Both the position numbers and the translations under genes were made by a program. Under the pieces are notes generated by a model, which saw only the letters and a list, made by a program, of their open reading frames with translations, did no database searches and was not told where the DNA came from. Source: Arenibacter amylolyticus (GTDB lineage Bacteria > Bacteroidota > Bacteroidia > Flavobacteriales > Flavobacteriaceae). From it: a stretch of DNA of 64,000 nucleotides. The DNA lies in NCBI RefSeq assembly GCF_002150785.1, contig NZ_MTAZ01000004.1:434001-498000 (forward strand). Direction: 5' to 3'. Shown piece after piece: positions 9,243-17,488 of this stretch. Each line of letters starts with the position of its first letter. Positions within the stretch are counted from its first letter, which is position 1.

Positions 9243-10742
9243 TTAGTTTTTTTGATCGGACCATACTTGCAAAGCTTCTACCGCCCTATGCCAGCCTTTA
9301 ATAGTTTCTTCTATCTCTTGGCGCTCGGTACTGGGCTCAAAATTTGCATCGGTCTGCCAAATATCTTGAATTTCTTCTAAACTATCCCAAAATCCCACGG
9401 CTAATCCAGCAAGATATGCAGCTCCCATTACGGTGGTCTCTACTACTTTGGGGCGTACGGTGTTAGTATTTAGGACATCGGACTGTATTTGCATCAGTAA
9501 ATTATTGACGGTAGCCCCACCATCTACCCGCAATTCCTTGATCTCTATGTTAGAGTCGGCCTCCATGGCCTTAAGAACATCCATGGTCTGAAAAGCGATG
9601 GCTTCTAAGGCTGCCCGAGCAATATGCGCATCGGTAGTACCACGGGTAAGTCCAAAAATAGTCCCCTTGGCATGTTGGTCCCAATAGGGAGCGCCCAATC
9701 CTGAAAAGGCTGGAACAAAATAAACGCCATCCGAATTATCTACGGAATTGGCCAATGCCTCGATTTCCGAGGATTTTTTAATGATTTTTAAACCGTCCCT
9801 TAGCCATTGCACCACGGCACCAGCAATAAAAATACTGCCTTCCAAGGCATAATGGGTTTTGCCGTTAATTTGCCACGCAATGGTGGTAAGGAGATTGTGC
9901 TCGGAAACAATGGGTTTGTCTCCAATATTCATCAGCATAAAACAACCGGTACCATAGGTGTTTTTGGCCATTCCGGGTTTGGTACACATCTGTCCAAATA
10001 AGGCCGCTTGCTGATCACCAGCAATACCGGCAATTGGAATTTTGGAAGCAAAGAAATTGGGGTTGGTATGGCCATATAATTCGCTCGACTGTTTTACTTG
10101 GGGAAGCATGGATGCTGGAATGGTAAATAGCTCTAAGAGCTCTTGGTCCCATTCTAGACTGTTGATATTAAAAAGTAGGGTCCTAGAAGCATTGGTAACA
10201 TCGGTAATATGGAGTTCCCCTTTGGTCATATTCCATATCAACCAGGTGTCTATGGTCCCCATTATAAGATCGCCTGCCTCCGCTTTTTCCCTAGCCCCTT
10301 CCACATGGTCCAAAATCCATTTTACCTTTGTGGCAGAGAAATAGGAGTCTATCACTAGCCCCGTTTTTTCTCGGATCATTTTAGATTTCCCCTGCTTTTT
10401 TAATTCGTCGCAATAGTTGGAGGTACGTTTATCTTGCCATACAATGGCATTGTAAACGGGGAGTCCGGTATTTTTGTCCCATACCACTACGGTCTCCCGT
10501 TGGTTGGTGATGCCTATAGCGGCAATATCGGAGCCATATATCGATTTTTTGGAGGTGGCTTCGGCGGCCATGCCTGCTTGGGACGACCAAATTTCAATGG
10601 GATCGTGTTCTACCCATCCGGGCTTGGGGAAATATTGGGTAAACTCCTTTTGTGCAACCGAAACAATGTTGCCCTTTTTGTCGAAAACAATAGCCCGGGA
10701 ACTGGTGGTGCCCTGATCTAAAGCTAAAATATATTTTGCCAT
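9243..10742 (-). CDS. glpK: Glycerol kinase
   Basis: Phosphorylates glycerol to glycerol-3-phosphate in the cytoplasm, trapping what GlpF admits. The 499-residue FGGY-family protein has the N-terminal [15 protein letters not shown] phosphate-binding segment, [13 protein letters not shown], and the FGGY signature regions including [20 protein letters not shown] and [16 protein letters not shown]. Its length is normal. It is the first gene of a glpK-glpF unit; the 580 nt upstream hold no gene, but I found no clear promoter. Confidence 0.96.
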   Translation of the reverse strand: MAKYILALDQGTTSSRAIVFDKKGNIVSVAQKEFTQYFPKPGWVEHDPIEIWSSQAGMAAEATSKKSIYGSDIAAIGITNQRETVVVWDKNTGLPVYNAIVWQDKRTSNYCDELKKQGKSKMIREKTGLVIDSYFSATKVKWILDHVEGAREKAEAGDLIMGTIDTWLIWNMTKGELHITDVTNASRTLLFNINSLEWDQELLELFTIPASMLPQVKQSSELYGHTNPNFFASKIPIAGIAGDQQAALFGQMCTKPGMAKNTYGTGCFMLMNIGDKPIVSEHNLLTTIAWQINGKTHYALEGSIFIAGAVVQWLRDGLKIIKKSSEIEALANSVDNSDGVYFVPAFSGLGAPYWDQHAKGTIFGLTRGTTDAHIARAALEAIAFQTMDVLKAMEADSNIEIKELRVDGGATVNNLLMQIQSDVLNTNTVRPKVVETTVMGAAYLAGLAVGFWDSLEEIQDIWQTDANFEPSTERQEIEETIKGWHRAVEALQVWSDQKN

Positions 10743-11322
10743 ATGGGGGATTTCTAATTGAATAAAGGGCTTAAGATAATAAATTAAGTAAATGGTTCTT
10801 AATAAGTAAGGACAATATTGGAAATAGGGCTGTTACACCTGCTGTTTTAAAGGAATCCCAATGGTTGGTTAGGATCCTTAATTTATGCGAAGGTATATTC
10901 CGCACCTTATGGTTAAGGCAGTAATAATCGGGATGTGGAGTTTTTCGCTACCTGCTCTTAGTATTAAAAGGCTTTCATATAAGGAGTTTGAAACCTTATA
11001 GGTGTTCGGGTTTACTACTCACCAAATGGTTCCTTGGCTACCGATGCCCATGCACTGACCCCGCGTTAGCTATTGCAGCGGCATCCTTTTTTGTATTTGG
11101 GGAGTTGGGCAAGGCTTCCCAAACCGGGTAGGTATTGCCGCTATGGGACAAGGACAAAAAAGATATAGCGGAAAGAGCGACCCGTTAGGGGAACGCCCAC
11201 AAAAAAATAGCTCAGCACTAATCTTTTGGGGGATTATAACTAATAGCAATTGAAGCTGTATTTGGTGAAGGCTGCTCTTGCGCAAAAAGGAAGCTTATTG
11301 CGCACTTGTTGCCGATCACTGA
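10743..11322. other. 580-nt gene-free region between glpK and tspO
   Basis: No frame here has coding character; the 71-codon minus frame at 11070-11285 crosses the folded element and resembles no protein. The left part contains an inverted repeat TATAAGG/CCTTATA (10978-10984 and 10994-11000). The right part contains the structured element at 11061-11198, described separately. Confidence 0.75.
11061..11198. ncRNA. Putative structured RNA or conserved flavobacterial intergenic element
   Basis: Nested complementary arms are directly visible. GCGTT (11063-11067) pairs with AACGC (11192-11196). CTTTTTTGT (11086-11094) pairs with ACAAAAAAG (11154-11162). A small hairpin CCC-GTTA-GGG (11181-11190) sits on the 3' side. 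Between the two stems, AGCGG occurs on both sides of an internal loop (11077-11081 and 11167-11171). The apical part is GC-richer and folds locally (TTGGG/CCCAA, 11105-11109 and 11118-11122). From memory, very similar arms flank variable tips in other Flavobacteriaceae intergenic regions; this is unverified. Transcribed strand and function are unknown. Confidence 0.45.
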
Positions 11323-11796
11323 TCAATTCAACTCCCAAATCTTGTAGTTGAGAACCGTAGCAAAGCAAACCCATAGTAAATACGGGATTAAAAGATAGGC
11401 GGCCGTTTTATTCACCACTTTAAACCATTTTATGGTGAAAATTAGCAGCACCAAGAGGGTGATGATCACGAGCAGGGCGCCAAAAGTGTTATTGAATCCG
11501 AAGAAAATAATGCTCCACAGGGCATTGAACAAGAGTTGAATGCCAAAATGATAGAGGGCGGTTTTTACCCAAATATGATAAAAGCCTTTAGCCCATACGA
11601 TGCCTGCGGCTATGCCCATTAAAATGTACATCAAGGTCCAGACAGGGGCAAATATCCAGTTAGGAGGATTAAACCAGGGTTTGTTCAGTTCAACATACCA
11701 CTCGTTTACCGAGCTTTGGGTGGCAAAGCTAGATAGAAACCCGACCAAAAGACAAATGGCCACGGAAATTCCTATATACTTGTATCGGTTTTTCAA
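11323..11796 (-). CDS. tspO: TspO/MBR-family tryptophan-rich membrane protein
   Basis: A 157-residue integral membrane protein with five predicted helices and many Trp/aromatic residues, as in TspO/peripheral benzodiazepine receptor homologues that bind porphyrins and affect tetrapyrrole or stress responses. Family text includes WYVELNKPWFNPPNWIFAPVWTLMYILMGIA and QLLFNALWSIIFFG. It stands alone, divergent from mvaD; its ligand and role in this organism cannot be told from context. Confidence 0.92.
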   Translation of the reverse strand: MKNRYKYIGISVAICLLVGFLSSFATQSSVNEWYVELNKPWFNPPNWIFAPVWTLMYILMGIAAGIVWAKGFYHIWVKTALYHFGIQLLFNALWSIIFFGFNNTFGALLVIITLLVLLIFTIKWFKVVNKTAAYLLIPYLLWVCFATVLNYKIWELN

Positions 11797-11866
11797 ACGC
11801 TGGTTGTTATTCGGTCTAAATTAATAATTTATTTTAACAGCAACTAGGGCAACACACCTTAAAACC

Positions 11867-11874
11867 TATCTTTG
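11867..11874 (+). promoter_or_regulatory. -7 box of the mvaD promoter
   Basis: TATCTTTG matches TAnnTTTG, with transcription expected near 11880, about 12 nt before the mvaD ATG. No good -33 element is visible at the usual distance. Confidence 0.5.
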
Positions 11875-11891
11875 TATAAATTTTTTGGATT

Positions 11892-12974
11892 ATGAGGGAA
11901 AAAGATTTTGTTGCGGGCGAGTACTCGGGCCCCTTTTTGGATGGAAAAGTTACCTACCGTTCTCCAAGCAATATTGCCTTGGTGAAATATTGGGGTAAAA
12001 AGGAGCATCAGGTGCCGGCCAATCCGTCGGTAAGTTTTACCCTGGATACCAGTGCTACCACTACTACGCTTAGCTATACCAAGTTAGCCGCCCCAGGAAA
12101 AGACTTCTCTTTTGAGCTGCTTTTTGAGGGCAAGCCCAAACCCGATTTTAAGCCTAAAATCCACACCTTCTTTTCTAGGATAGCACCCTATATGCCCTTT
12201 TTAAAATCGTATCATTTTGTAATAGAAACCTCTAATTCTTTTCCACATAGTAGCGGAATAGCCTCTTCTGCCAGCGGGATGTCTGCCTTGGCGTTATGCC
12301 TTATGCACCTAGAGAAGGAATTGCAACCTGGGATGGACGAGATATACTTTAAAACCAAGGCATCCTTTTTAGCCAGATTGGGCTCTGGTAGTGCAGCAAG
12401 GAGTATAACGGGGCCATTGATGCAATGGGGGCAGCACCAGGATACGGAAGGCAGTTCCGATCTATATGCCATCACCTATCCCCATAAAATTCATGAGGTT
12501 TTTGAAGGGTATCAGGATACCATTCTCTTAGTGGATAAGGGACAGAAGCAGGTAAGTAGTACCGTGGGGCATAATTTAATGCACGGCCATCCCTTTGCCG
12601 AGCAGCGATTTAAGCAGGCGCATGACAATTTATCGGAATTGAGACGGGTGTTTGCAGAAGGAGACCTTCCCAAATTTATAGAAATTGTAGAGAGCGAGGC
12701 CCTGACCCTCCATGCAATGATGATGAGCAGTTTACCGTATTTTATGTTGATGAAGCCGAATACCCTTCATATTATCAATAAAATATGGGAGTTTAGGGCT
12801 GCCACTAAGTTGCATGTCTGCTTTACCTTAGATGCAGGGGCTAATGTGCATGTGTTGTATCCGGCCTCCGAAAAAGAATTAATTTTGCAGTTTATTAAGG
12901 ATGAGTTAATTGTATATTGTGAAAACGGGCAGTATCTTTGCGACCAAATCGGGAAAGGCGCTGTTGCACTTTAA
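11892..12974 (+). CDS. mvaD: Diphosphomevalonate decarboxylase
   Basis: Catalyses the ATP-dependent decarboxylation of mevalonate diphosphate to isopentenyl diphosphate in the cytoplasm. The 360-residue GHMP kinase has the family's N-terminal SNIALVKYWGK, the ATP-binding motif HSSGIASSASGMSALAL and GSGSAARSITGPLMQWG, the segment that marks decarboxylases. Mevalonate kinase follows after 126 nt, and HMG-CoA reductase and another GHMP kinase lie near 50-52 kb. It confirms that this organism makes isoprenoids from mevalonate. Confidence 0.95.
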   Translation: MREKDFVAGEYSGPFLDGKVTYRSPSNIALVKYWGKKEHQVPANPSVSFTLDTSATTTTLSYTKLAAPGKDFSFELLFEGKPKPDFKPKIHTFFSRIAPYMPFLKSYHFVIETSNSFPHSSGIASSASGMSALALCLMHLEKELQPGMDEIYFKTKASFLARLGSGSAARSITGPLMQWGQHQDTEGSSDLYAITYPHKIHEVFEGYQDTILLVDKGQKQVSSTVGHNLMHGHPFAEQRFKQAHDNLSELRRVFAEGDLPKFIEIVESEALTLHAMMMSSLPYFMLMKPNTLHIINKIWEFRAATKLHVCFTLDAGANVHVLYPASEKELILQFIKDELIVYCENGQYLCDQIGKGAVAL

Positions 12975-13100
12975 ACGATTGATATAGTTGAAGTTAAGGA
13001 GTTGTGTGGTAGGCTATTTTATCCCATGCAGGGGTAAGAGACCCTTTGGTAGCTGGCCCCACACCCTATTTAATTGTAAATTTATTAGTAACTTAATAGC

Positions 13101-14039
13101 ATGAAAGGACCACTGTTTTACGCTAAGATCCTGCTTTTCGGGGAATATGGAATTATAAAGGATTCCAAGGGACTCTCCATACCGTATAATTTCTATAAGG
13201 GAGCATTAAAGGCTACCAATAAAGATACCGAACAAGCAAAGAAATCGAACGCCAGCCTGGTAGCATTTGCCCAGTATTTGGAAAAGATGCAGGAGGAGAA
13301 TGCAGATTTGGTGCGTTTTGACCTGGAGGCCCTAAAGCGCGACTTGGAGGAGGGGATGTATTTTGACAGCTCCATTCCACAAGGATACGGAGTAGGAAGT
13401 AGTGGGGCATTGGTTGCTGCCATCTACGATAAATACGGGATCGATAAGATTACGGTCTTGGAAAATCTTACACGTGAAAAACTTCTGAAGCTAAAAGCTA
13501 TTTTCGGGAAGATGGAATCCTTTTATCATGGAAATTCCTCGGGCTTAGATCCTCTAAACAGTTACTTAAGCCTTCCCATCCTAATAAACTCCAAGGATAA
13601 TATTGAGTCTACCAGTATCCCATCCCAAAACCTAGATGGTAAAGGAGCCGTATTCTTATTGGATAGCGGTAGTATTGGTGAAACTGCGCCCATGGTGAAC
13701 CTGTTTATGGAGCAAATGAAGCAGGAAGGGTTTAGGACCATGCTTAAAAATCAGTTTATAAAACATACGGACGCCTGTGTGGAAGATTTTATCACAGGTA
13801 ATATTAAAAGCCTTTTTGGAAACCTAAAACAGCTATCCAACGTAGTGCTAGATAATTTTAAGCCCATGATTCCCGCAGAGTTTCATAAGTTGTGGAAACA
13901 GGGCATAGAGAGCAATGAGTACTACTTAAAATTATGTGGTTCCGGTGGCGGTGGCTACATCTTGGGATTCACGGAAGATATCCAAAAGGCTAGGAAGGCA
14001 CTAAAAGACTATAAATTAGAAGTAGTTTATAACTTCTAA
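13101..14039 (+). CDS. Mevalonate kinase-like GHMP kinase
   Basis: Probable mevalonate kinase, phosphorylating mevalonate at the 5-hydroxyl. The 312-residue protein starts with AKILLFGEYGIIKDSKGLS, the usual N-terminus of mevalonate kinases. It has the phosphate-binding PQGYGVGSSGALVAAIYDKYG and a C-terminal CGSGGGGYILGF. It lies between mvaD and the UbiA gene, 11 nt ahead of the latter. The substrate is assigned from the family and from neighbours; phosphomevalonate kinase activity cannot be excluded from sequence alone, but the GYDIA kinase at 50 kb is the better candidate for that. Confidence 0.88.
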   Translation: MKGPLFYAKILLFGEYGIIKDSKGLSIPYNFYKGALKATNKDTEQAKKSNASLVAFAQYLEKMQEENADLVRFDLEALKRDLEEGMYFDSSIPQGYGVGSSGALVAAIYDKYGIDKITVLENLTREKLLKLKAIFGKMESFYHGNSSGLDPLNSYLSLPILINSKDNIESTSIPSQNLDGKGAVFLLDSGSIGETAPMVNLFMEQMKQEGFRTMLKNQFIKHTDACVEDFITGNIKSLFGNLKQLSNVVLDNFKPMIPAEFHKLWKQGIESNEYYLKLCGSGGGGYILGFTEDIQKARKALKDYKLEVVYNF

Positions 14040-14050
14040 GATGCCCAGCT

Positions 14051-14959
14051 ATGCTTAGTAGAAAAAATAAGCTCTTACTGTTAAAGTTTTTGAGCTTGTT
14101 TTCCGTTATTCGTGGTTATAACATCCTAATGATAGTGTTGGCCCAGTACTTGGCCTCCATTTATATTCTTGCTCCAGACCTACCCCTTAAGGAGGTGGTC
14201 CTAGATATAAATCTCTTTGTTTTAGTAGTGGTGTCTGCCTTGGTGATTGCAGGAGGATATATCATTAATAACTTCTACGATGCGGAGAAGGACCTTATTA
14301 ATAAGCCAAGGAAAAGTATGTTAGACCGCTTGGTGAGTCAGCGTACCAAGCTCACCACTTATTTTGTGCTTAATTTTCTCTCCGTTTTTTTTGCTAGCTA
14401 TGTGTCCTTTAGGGCGGTGTTGTTTTTTTCGGCCTATATTTTCGGAATCTGGTTTTACTCCCACAAACTAAAAAAGGTAGCATTTTTAGGGAATTTTGTA
14501 TTTGCTACCTTGGCTATTGTGCCATTTTTTGCGGTTTTCGTGTACTACAAAAACTTCGATACCGTAATTTTTGTGCATGCACTCTTTTTGTTTTTGTTGA
14601 TCTTGGCCAGGGAAATCGTAAAGGATCTGGAAAACATTGCCGGGGATTTGGCCCAGAACTACAAGACCATTCCAATTTTGCACGGGGTGGCCTTTTCCAA
14701 AGCCTGCATTACTATCCTTATGGTGCTTACTCTAGTGCCTTCCGTTTTATTGATTAGGTACTTTGATGTAGGCTATATGTACCTCTACTTTATTGCTTGT
14801 ATCTTTTTTCAGATTGGATTTTTGGTATTGTTGAGCAAAGCCACCACCAAAAAGCATTTTGTTTGGCTGCATGCTATTTTAAAGTTGATTATTATAACCG
14901 GGGTTTTTAGTATCTTGTTGATCGATATAGATCTTGTTTTAAATAGAATTATACACTAA
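14051..14959 (+). CDS. UbiA-family prenyltransferase (annotated family: GGGP geranylgeranyltransferase-like)
   Basis: An integral membrane prenyltransferase of 302 residues with about eight helices. Both Asp-rich motifs of the superfamily are present: NNFYDAEKD (residues about 76-84) and DLENIAGDLAQNYKTIPI (second loop). Homologues in Bacteroidota are usually named after the archaeal digeranylgeranylglyceryl-phosphate synthase, but the acceptor in these bacteria is not established to my knowledge. Placement 11 nt behind mevalonate kinase ties it to isoprenoid supply. It could equally prenylate a quinone ring or a lipid; sequence alone does not decide. Confidence 0.85.
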   Translation: MLSRKNKLLLLKFLSLFSVIRGYNILMIVLAQYLASIYILAPDLPLKEVVLDINLFVLVVVSALVIAGGYIINNFYDAEKDLINKPRKSMLDRLVSQRTKLTTYFVLNFLSVFFASYVSFRAVLFFSAYIFGIWFYSHKLKKVAFLGNFVFATLAIVPFFAVFVYYKNFDTVIFVHALFLFLLILAREIVKDLENIAGDLAQNYKTIPILHGVAFSKACITILMVLTLVPSVLLIRYFDVGYMYLYFIACIFFQIGFLVLLSKATTKKHFVWLHAILKLIIITGVFSILLIDIDLVLNRIIH

Positions 14960-15005
14960 GCGCGAATTAGGGAAGCATTCTCACGGTGATACAGTTTCCT
15001 TGTAT

Positions 15006-15013
15006 TACCTTTG
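15006..15013 (+). promoter_or_regulatory. -7 box upstream of the pseudouridine synthase
   Basis: TACCTTTG matches TAnnTTTG, placing transcription near 15019, about 12 nt before the ATG at 15031. No convincing -33 element. Confidence 0.45.
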
Positions 15014-15030
15014 TATCAAATTAATTAAGT

Positions 15031-15873
15031 ATGAGTAGGTCAAGTTCAAGGGACGATAAGAAGGCATCAGGAAGACAGGGTGGTAACTATCGGAAGAAAA
15101 GTTACGCCAGGGGTAATTCTCCTATAAAGAAAAAGAATGATCCAAAACCGCCCTCCGATCCCAATGTGATGAGGTTGAATCGATATGTGGCCAATAGTGG
15201 TGTGTGCTCTCGTAGGGATGCAGACATCTATATTGCTGCCGGGAGTGTTACGGTAAATGGGAAACCCATTACAGAAATGGGATATAAGGTAAAGCTCACC
15301 GATGAGGTGAAGTTTGATGGACGCTTATTGAATCCGGAAAAAAGAGAATATGTGCTGTTAAACAAACCGAAGGATTTTGTAACCTCTTCCAAGGATGAGT
15401 ACGGGAGGAGAACCGTTTCTTCATTAATTACGCAAGCCTCCAAAGCTAAACTGACCCCCATAGGGAAAATGGATAAAACCACCACGGGGCTATTGTTGTT
15501 TACCAATGACGGGGAGATGCAAAAAAGGCTTACCAAACCCAAAAACGGGCTTCGGAAAATATACCATGTGGAGCTCAATAGAAACCTTAGGGGAGAAGAC
15601 CTCCAGAAAATCAAGGAGGGGGTTATGGTAGACCAGAAAATAGTGCGTGTAGATGATATCAGTTATATAGATAATTCCCCCAAAAAAGAAATTGGTATAG
15701 AGCTTAGAAGTACGCGTAGTAAAATTGTACAACGTATTTTTGAGGAATTGGAATACGAGGTGGTTAAATTAGATCGTGTGGTTTATGCCGGTCTTACCAA
15801 AAAAGATTTGCCTCGTGGACATTGGAGATACCTTACCAAGCAGGAAGTAATCAATCTAGGTATGATCAATTAA
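15031..15873 (+). CDS. RluB/RsuA-family rRNA pseudouridine synthase
   Basis: Isomerises a uridine in rRNA, most likely 23S as for RluB. The 280-residue protein has a basic, low-complexity tail of about 45 residues (many K, R, S, G). An S4 RNA-binding domain follows (MRLNRYVANSGVCSRRDAD...GSVTVNGKPI). The catalytic domain carries the motif PIGKMDKTTTGLLLFTND with the conserved Asp, and ends with LPRGHWRYL. RsuA versus RluB versus RluE specificity cannot be assigned securely. A strong intrinsic terminator follows 18 nt after the stop. Confidence 0.9.
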   Translation: MSRSSSRDDKKASGRQGGNYRKKSYARGNSPIKKKNDPKPPSDPNVMRLNRYVANSGVCSRRDADIYIAAGSVTVNGKPITEMGYKVKLTDEVKFDGRLLNPEKREYVLLNKPKDFVTSSKDEYGRRTVSSLITQASKAKLTPIGKMDKTTTGLLLFTNDGEMQKRLTKPKNGLRKIYHVELNRNLRGEDLQKIKEGVMVDQKIVRVDDISYIDNSPKKEIGIELRSTRSKIVQRIFEELEYEVVKLDRVVYAGLTKKDLPRGHWRYLTKQEVINLGMIN

Positions 15874-15890
15874 AAGTTTATTGAGTTCGT

Positions 15891-15930
15891 AAAAATGCCC
15901 TTGAGACTATCTCAAGGGCATTTTTATTTT
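15891..15930 (+). terminator. Intrinsic terminator after the pseudouridine synthase gene
   Basis: A perfect 16-bp stem (15891-15906 with 15910-15925, core ATGCCCTTGAGA) with a 3-nt loop ends in a T-rich tail. The A-rich left arm would also allow function on the minus strand. Confidence 0.9.
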
Positions 15931-15999
15931 ATACAGCCTTATTTTATCTGGAATGTAAGGAGAAATTGCCCACAAGAAATAAATACATATCTTGCGTGC

Positions 16000-16566
16000 A
16001 TGAAAAAATTCCTTATTATTTTGTTGGCAGTACCGCTCCAGATGATGGCGCAGGAGGTGCCTGGATCCGTAGCCTTTTGGAATACCTTAACTACCCATTG
16101 TGGCAAAGCCTATGAAGGCGAAATTATTGCCGGTGGTAAAGCCGGGGATGGTTTTACAGGAGAGAAATTGGTGATGCACGTACGTGCCTGTGGCAAAAAC
16201 GAACTTAGGATACCTTTTTTTGTAGGCGAGGACAAATCTAGGACCTGGGTACTTACCATGGATGAGAATAATCTAATTCAGTTAAAACACGACCATAGGC
16301 TTCCAGACGGGACCGATGATGAGGTGACGATGTACGGCGGACGTAGTACGAATACTGGATTGGCAGACATTCAATTTTTTCCTGCAGATCAGTTTACCTC
16401 TAACTTAATTGCCTATGCTTCCAATAATGTGTGGTGGATTACGGTGGACGATACTTCCTTTACATACAATTTGAGGAGAATAGGGACGGATCGGTTTTTT
16501 TCCGTGAAGTTTGACCTAACGAAGGAAATTGCAACTCCCGGGGCCCCTTGGGGAAGCGAGGAATAA
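16000..16566 (+). CDS. Secreted protein of unknown function
   Basis: I do not recognise the family. From the ATG at 16000 the protein has about 188 residues and a signal peptide (MKKFLIILLAVPLQMMAQ), so it is exported. The frame continues upstream to 15895 only through the terminator hairpin, so the longer start is rejected. The mature part is mixed beta-rich text with two cysteines (HCGKAYEG and RACGKNELR) that could form a disulfide, an acidic middle (HRLPDGTDDEVTMYGG), aromatic NNVWWITVDD and a C-terminal ATPGAPWGSEE. It stands alone between two terminators. No function is inferred. Confidence 0.75.
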   Translation: MKKFLIILLAVPLQMMAQEVPGSVAFWNTLTTHCGKAYEGEIIAGGKAGDGFTGEKLVMHVRACGKNELRIPFFVGEDKSRTWVLTMDENNLIQLKHDHRLPDGTDDEVTMYGGRSTNTGLADIQFFPADQFTSNLIAYASNNVWWITVDDTSFTYNLRRIGTDRFFSVKFDLTKEIATPGAPWGSEE

Positions 16567-16699
16567 GCTATAGGGTTTCTCAAAATTCCGAAGCAATCAT
16601 AGCATGGAGCGATTGGTTGTAGGGGACTTTGCTTAGGCCTGATTATTTTCATAATCTTGTTGGTATACTAACTGCCATCTAATAAATAGTTTAGCAAGG

Positions 16700-17386
16700 A
16701 TGAAGGAAACATTTGCGACCAAGATTATAAGGTTTAATAAAGAACTCAACTTTTCCCAAGATTTGTATAAGGGAATACAAGTGATGAACCCTTTTCAGGA
16801 TAACCCCGAAATCCTAGAAATCACAGAGGCTTTTTACGGTAAATTCTATAATGATACCCATAAAAGGAAGCTGATTGTTGGTATAAACCCTGGAAGATTG
16901 GGTGCTGGGATCACAGGAATTCCTTTTACAGATTCTAAAAGGCTCAAAGAGGTTTGCGATATTGACATAGCCTCGGTAAACAGTCATGAACCTTCTTCGG
17001 TCTTTGTATACGAGGTTATTGAGGCCTATGGGGGCGTAGCGCGCTTTTATAGGGACTATTTTATCAATTCCATGTTTCCCCTTGGGTTTATCCAACAAAA
17101 CGCCAAGGGCAATTGGGTAAATTGTAACTATTACGATTACCCAGCGTTGTTTGAGCAAACCAAGCCATTTATTGTAGAGAATCTTAAAAAGCAGCTTGCC
17201 ATGGGAGTAGATACTTCAAATTGCATTGTACTGGGAAAGAAAAATGCAAAATACTTGAAGGCTATCAATACCCAGGAAAAACTATTTGATACGGTTACGG
17301 TATTAGATCATCCCCGGTATATTGTGCAATACAAATCCAAGGAGAAAGAAAGATACCTTACCGAGTATCTATTGGCATTGCAATAG
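16700..17386 (+). CDS. SMUG2-type uracil-DNA glycosylase family protein
   Basis: A 228-residue DNA glycosylase of the uracil-DNA glycosylase superfamily, likely removing uracil or oxidised/deaminated bases from DNA. The key block LIVGINPGRLGAGITGIPFTD (residues about 54-74) matches the SMUG-type motif I, where the GINPG loop activates water and contacts the base. The C-terminal VLDHPRYIVQYKSKEK corresponds to the HP-containing DNA-intercalating motif II. Length and both motifs fit the family NCBI calls SMUG2. It is monocistronic, followed by a bidirectional terminator. Confidence 0.85.
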   Translation: MKETFATKIIRFNKELNFSQDLYKGIQVMNPFQDNPEILEITEAFYGKFYNDTHKRKLIVGINPGRLGAGITGIPFTDSKRLKEVCDIDIASVNSHEPSSVFVYEVIEAYGGVARFYRDYFINSMFPLGFIQQNAKGNWVNCNYYDYPALFEQTKPFIVENLKKQLAMGVDTSNCIVLGKKNAKYLKAINTQEKLFDTVTVLDHPRYIVQYKSKEKERYLTEYLLALQ

Positions 17387-17417
17387 ACCTTTCACTTATT
17401 GGAAATAAGCATTAAAA

Positions 17418-17449
17418 TAAAATGCCCCTCTGGCCAGAGGGGCATTTTA
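17418..17449. terminator. Bidirectional terminator between SMUG2 gene and argH
   Basis: A perfect 32-bp palindrome (half-site TAAAATGCCCCTCTGG) with A-tracts on one flank and T-tracts on the other. It sits between convergent genes, so it can end transcription from both sides, including the long arginine operon. Confidence 0.88.
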
Positions 17450-17488
17450 AGTGTATGTTGGTCTTTGCTTTAGTACAAAGGGATATGG

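Noticed and set aside
11070-11285. 71-codon minus-strand frame between glpK and tspO
   Set aside because: It overlaps the folded element, has Cys/Pro-rich text without domain character, and no plausible start context.
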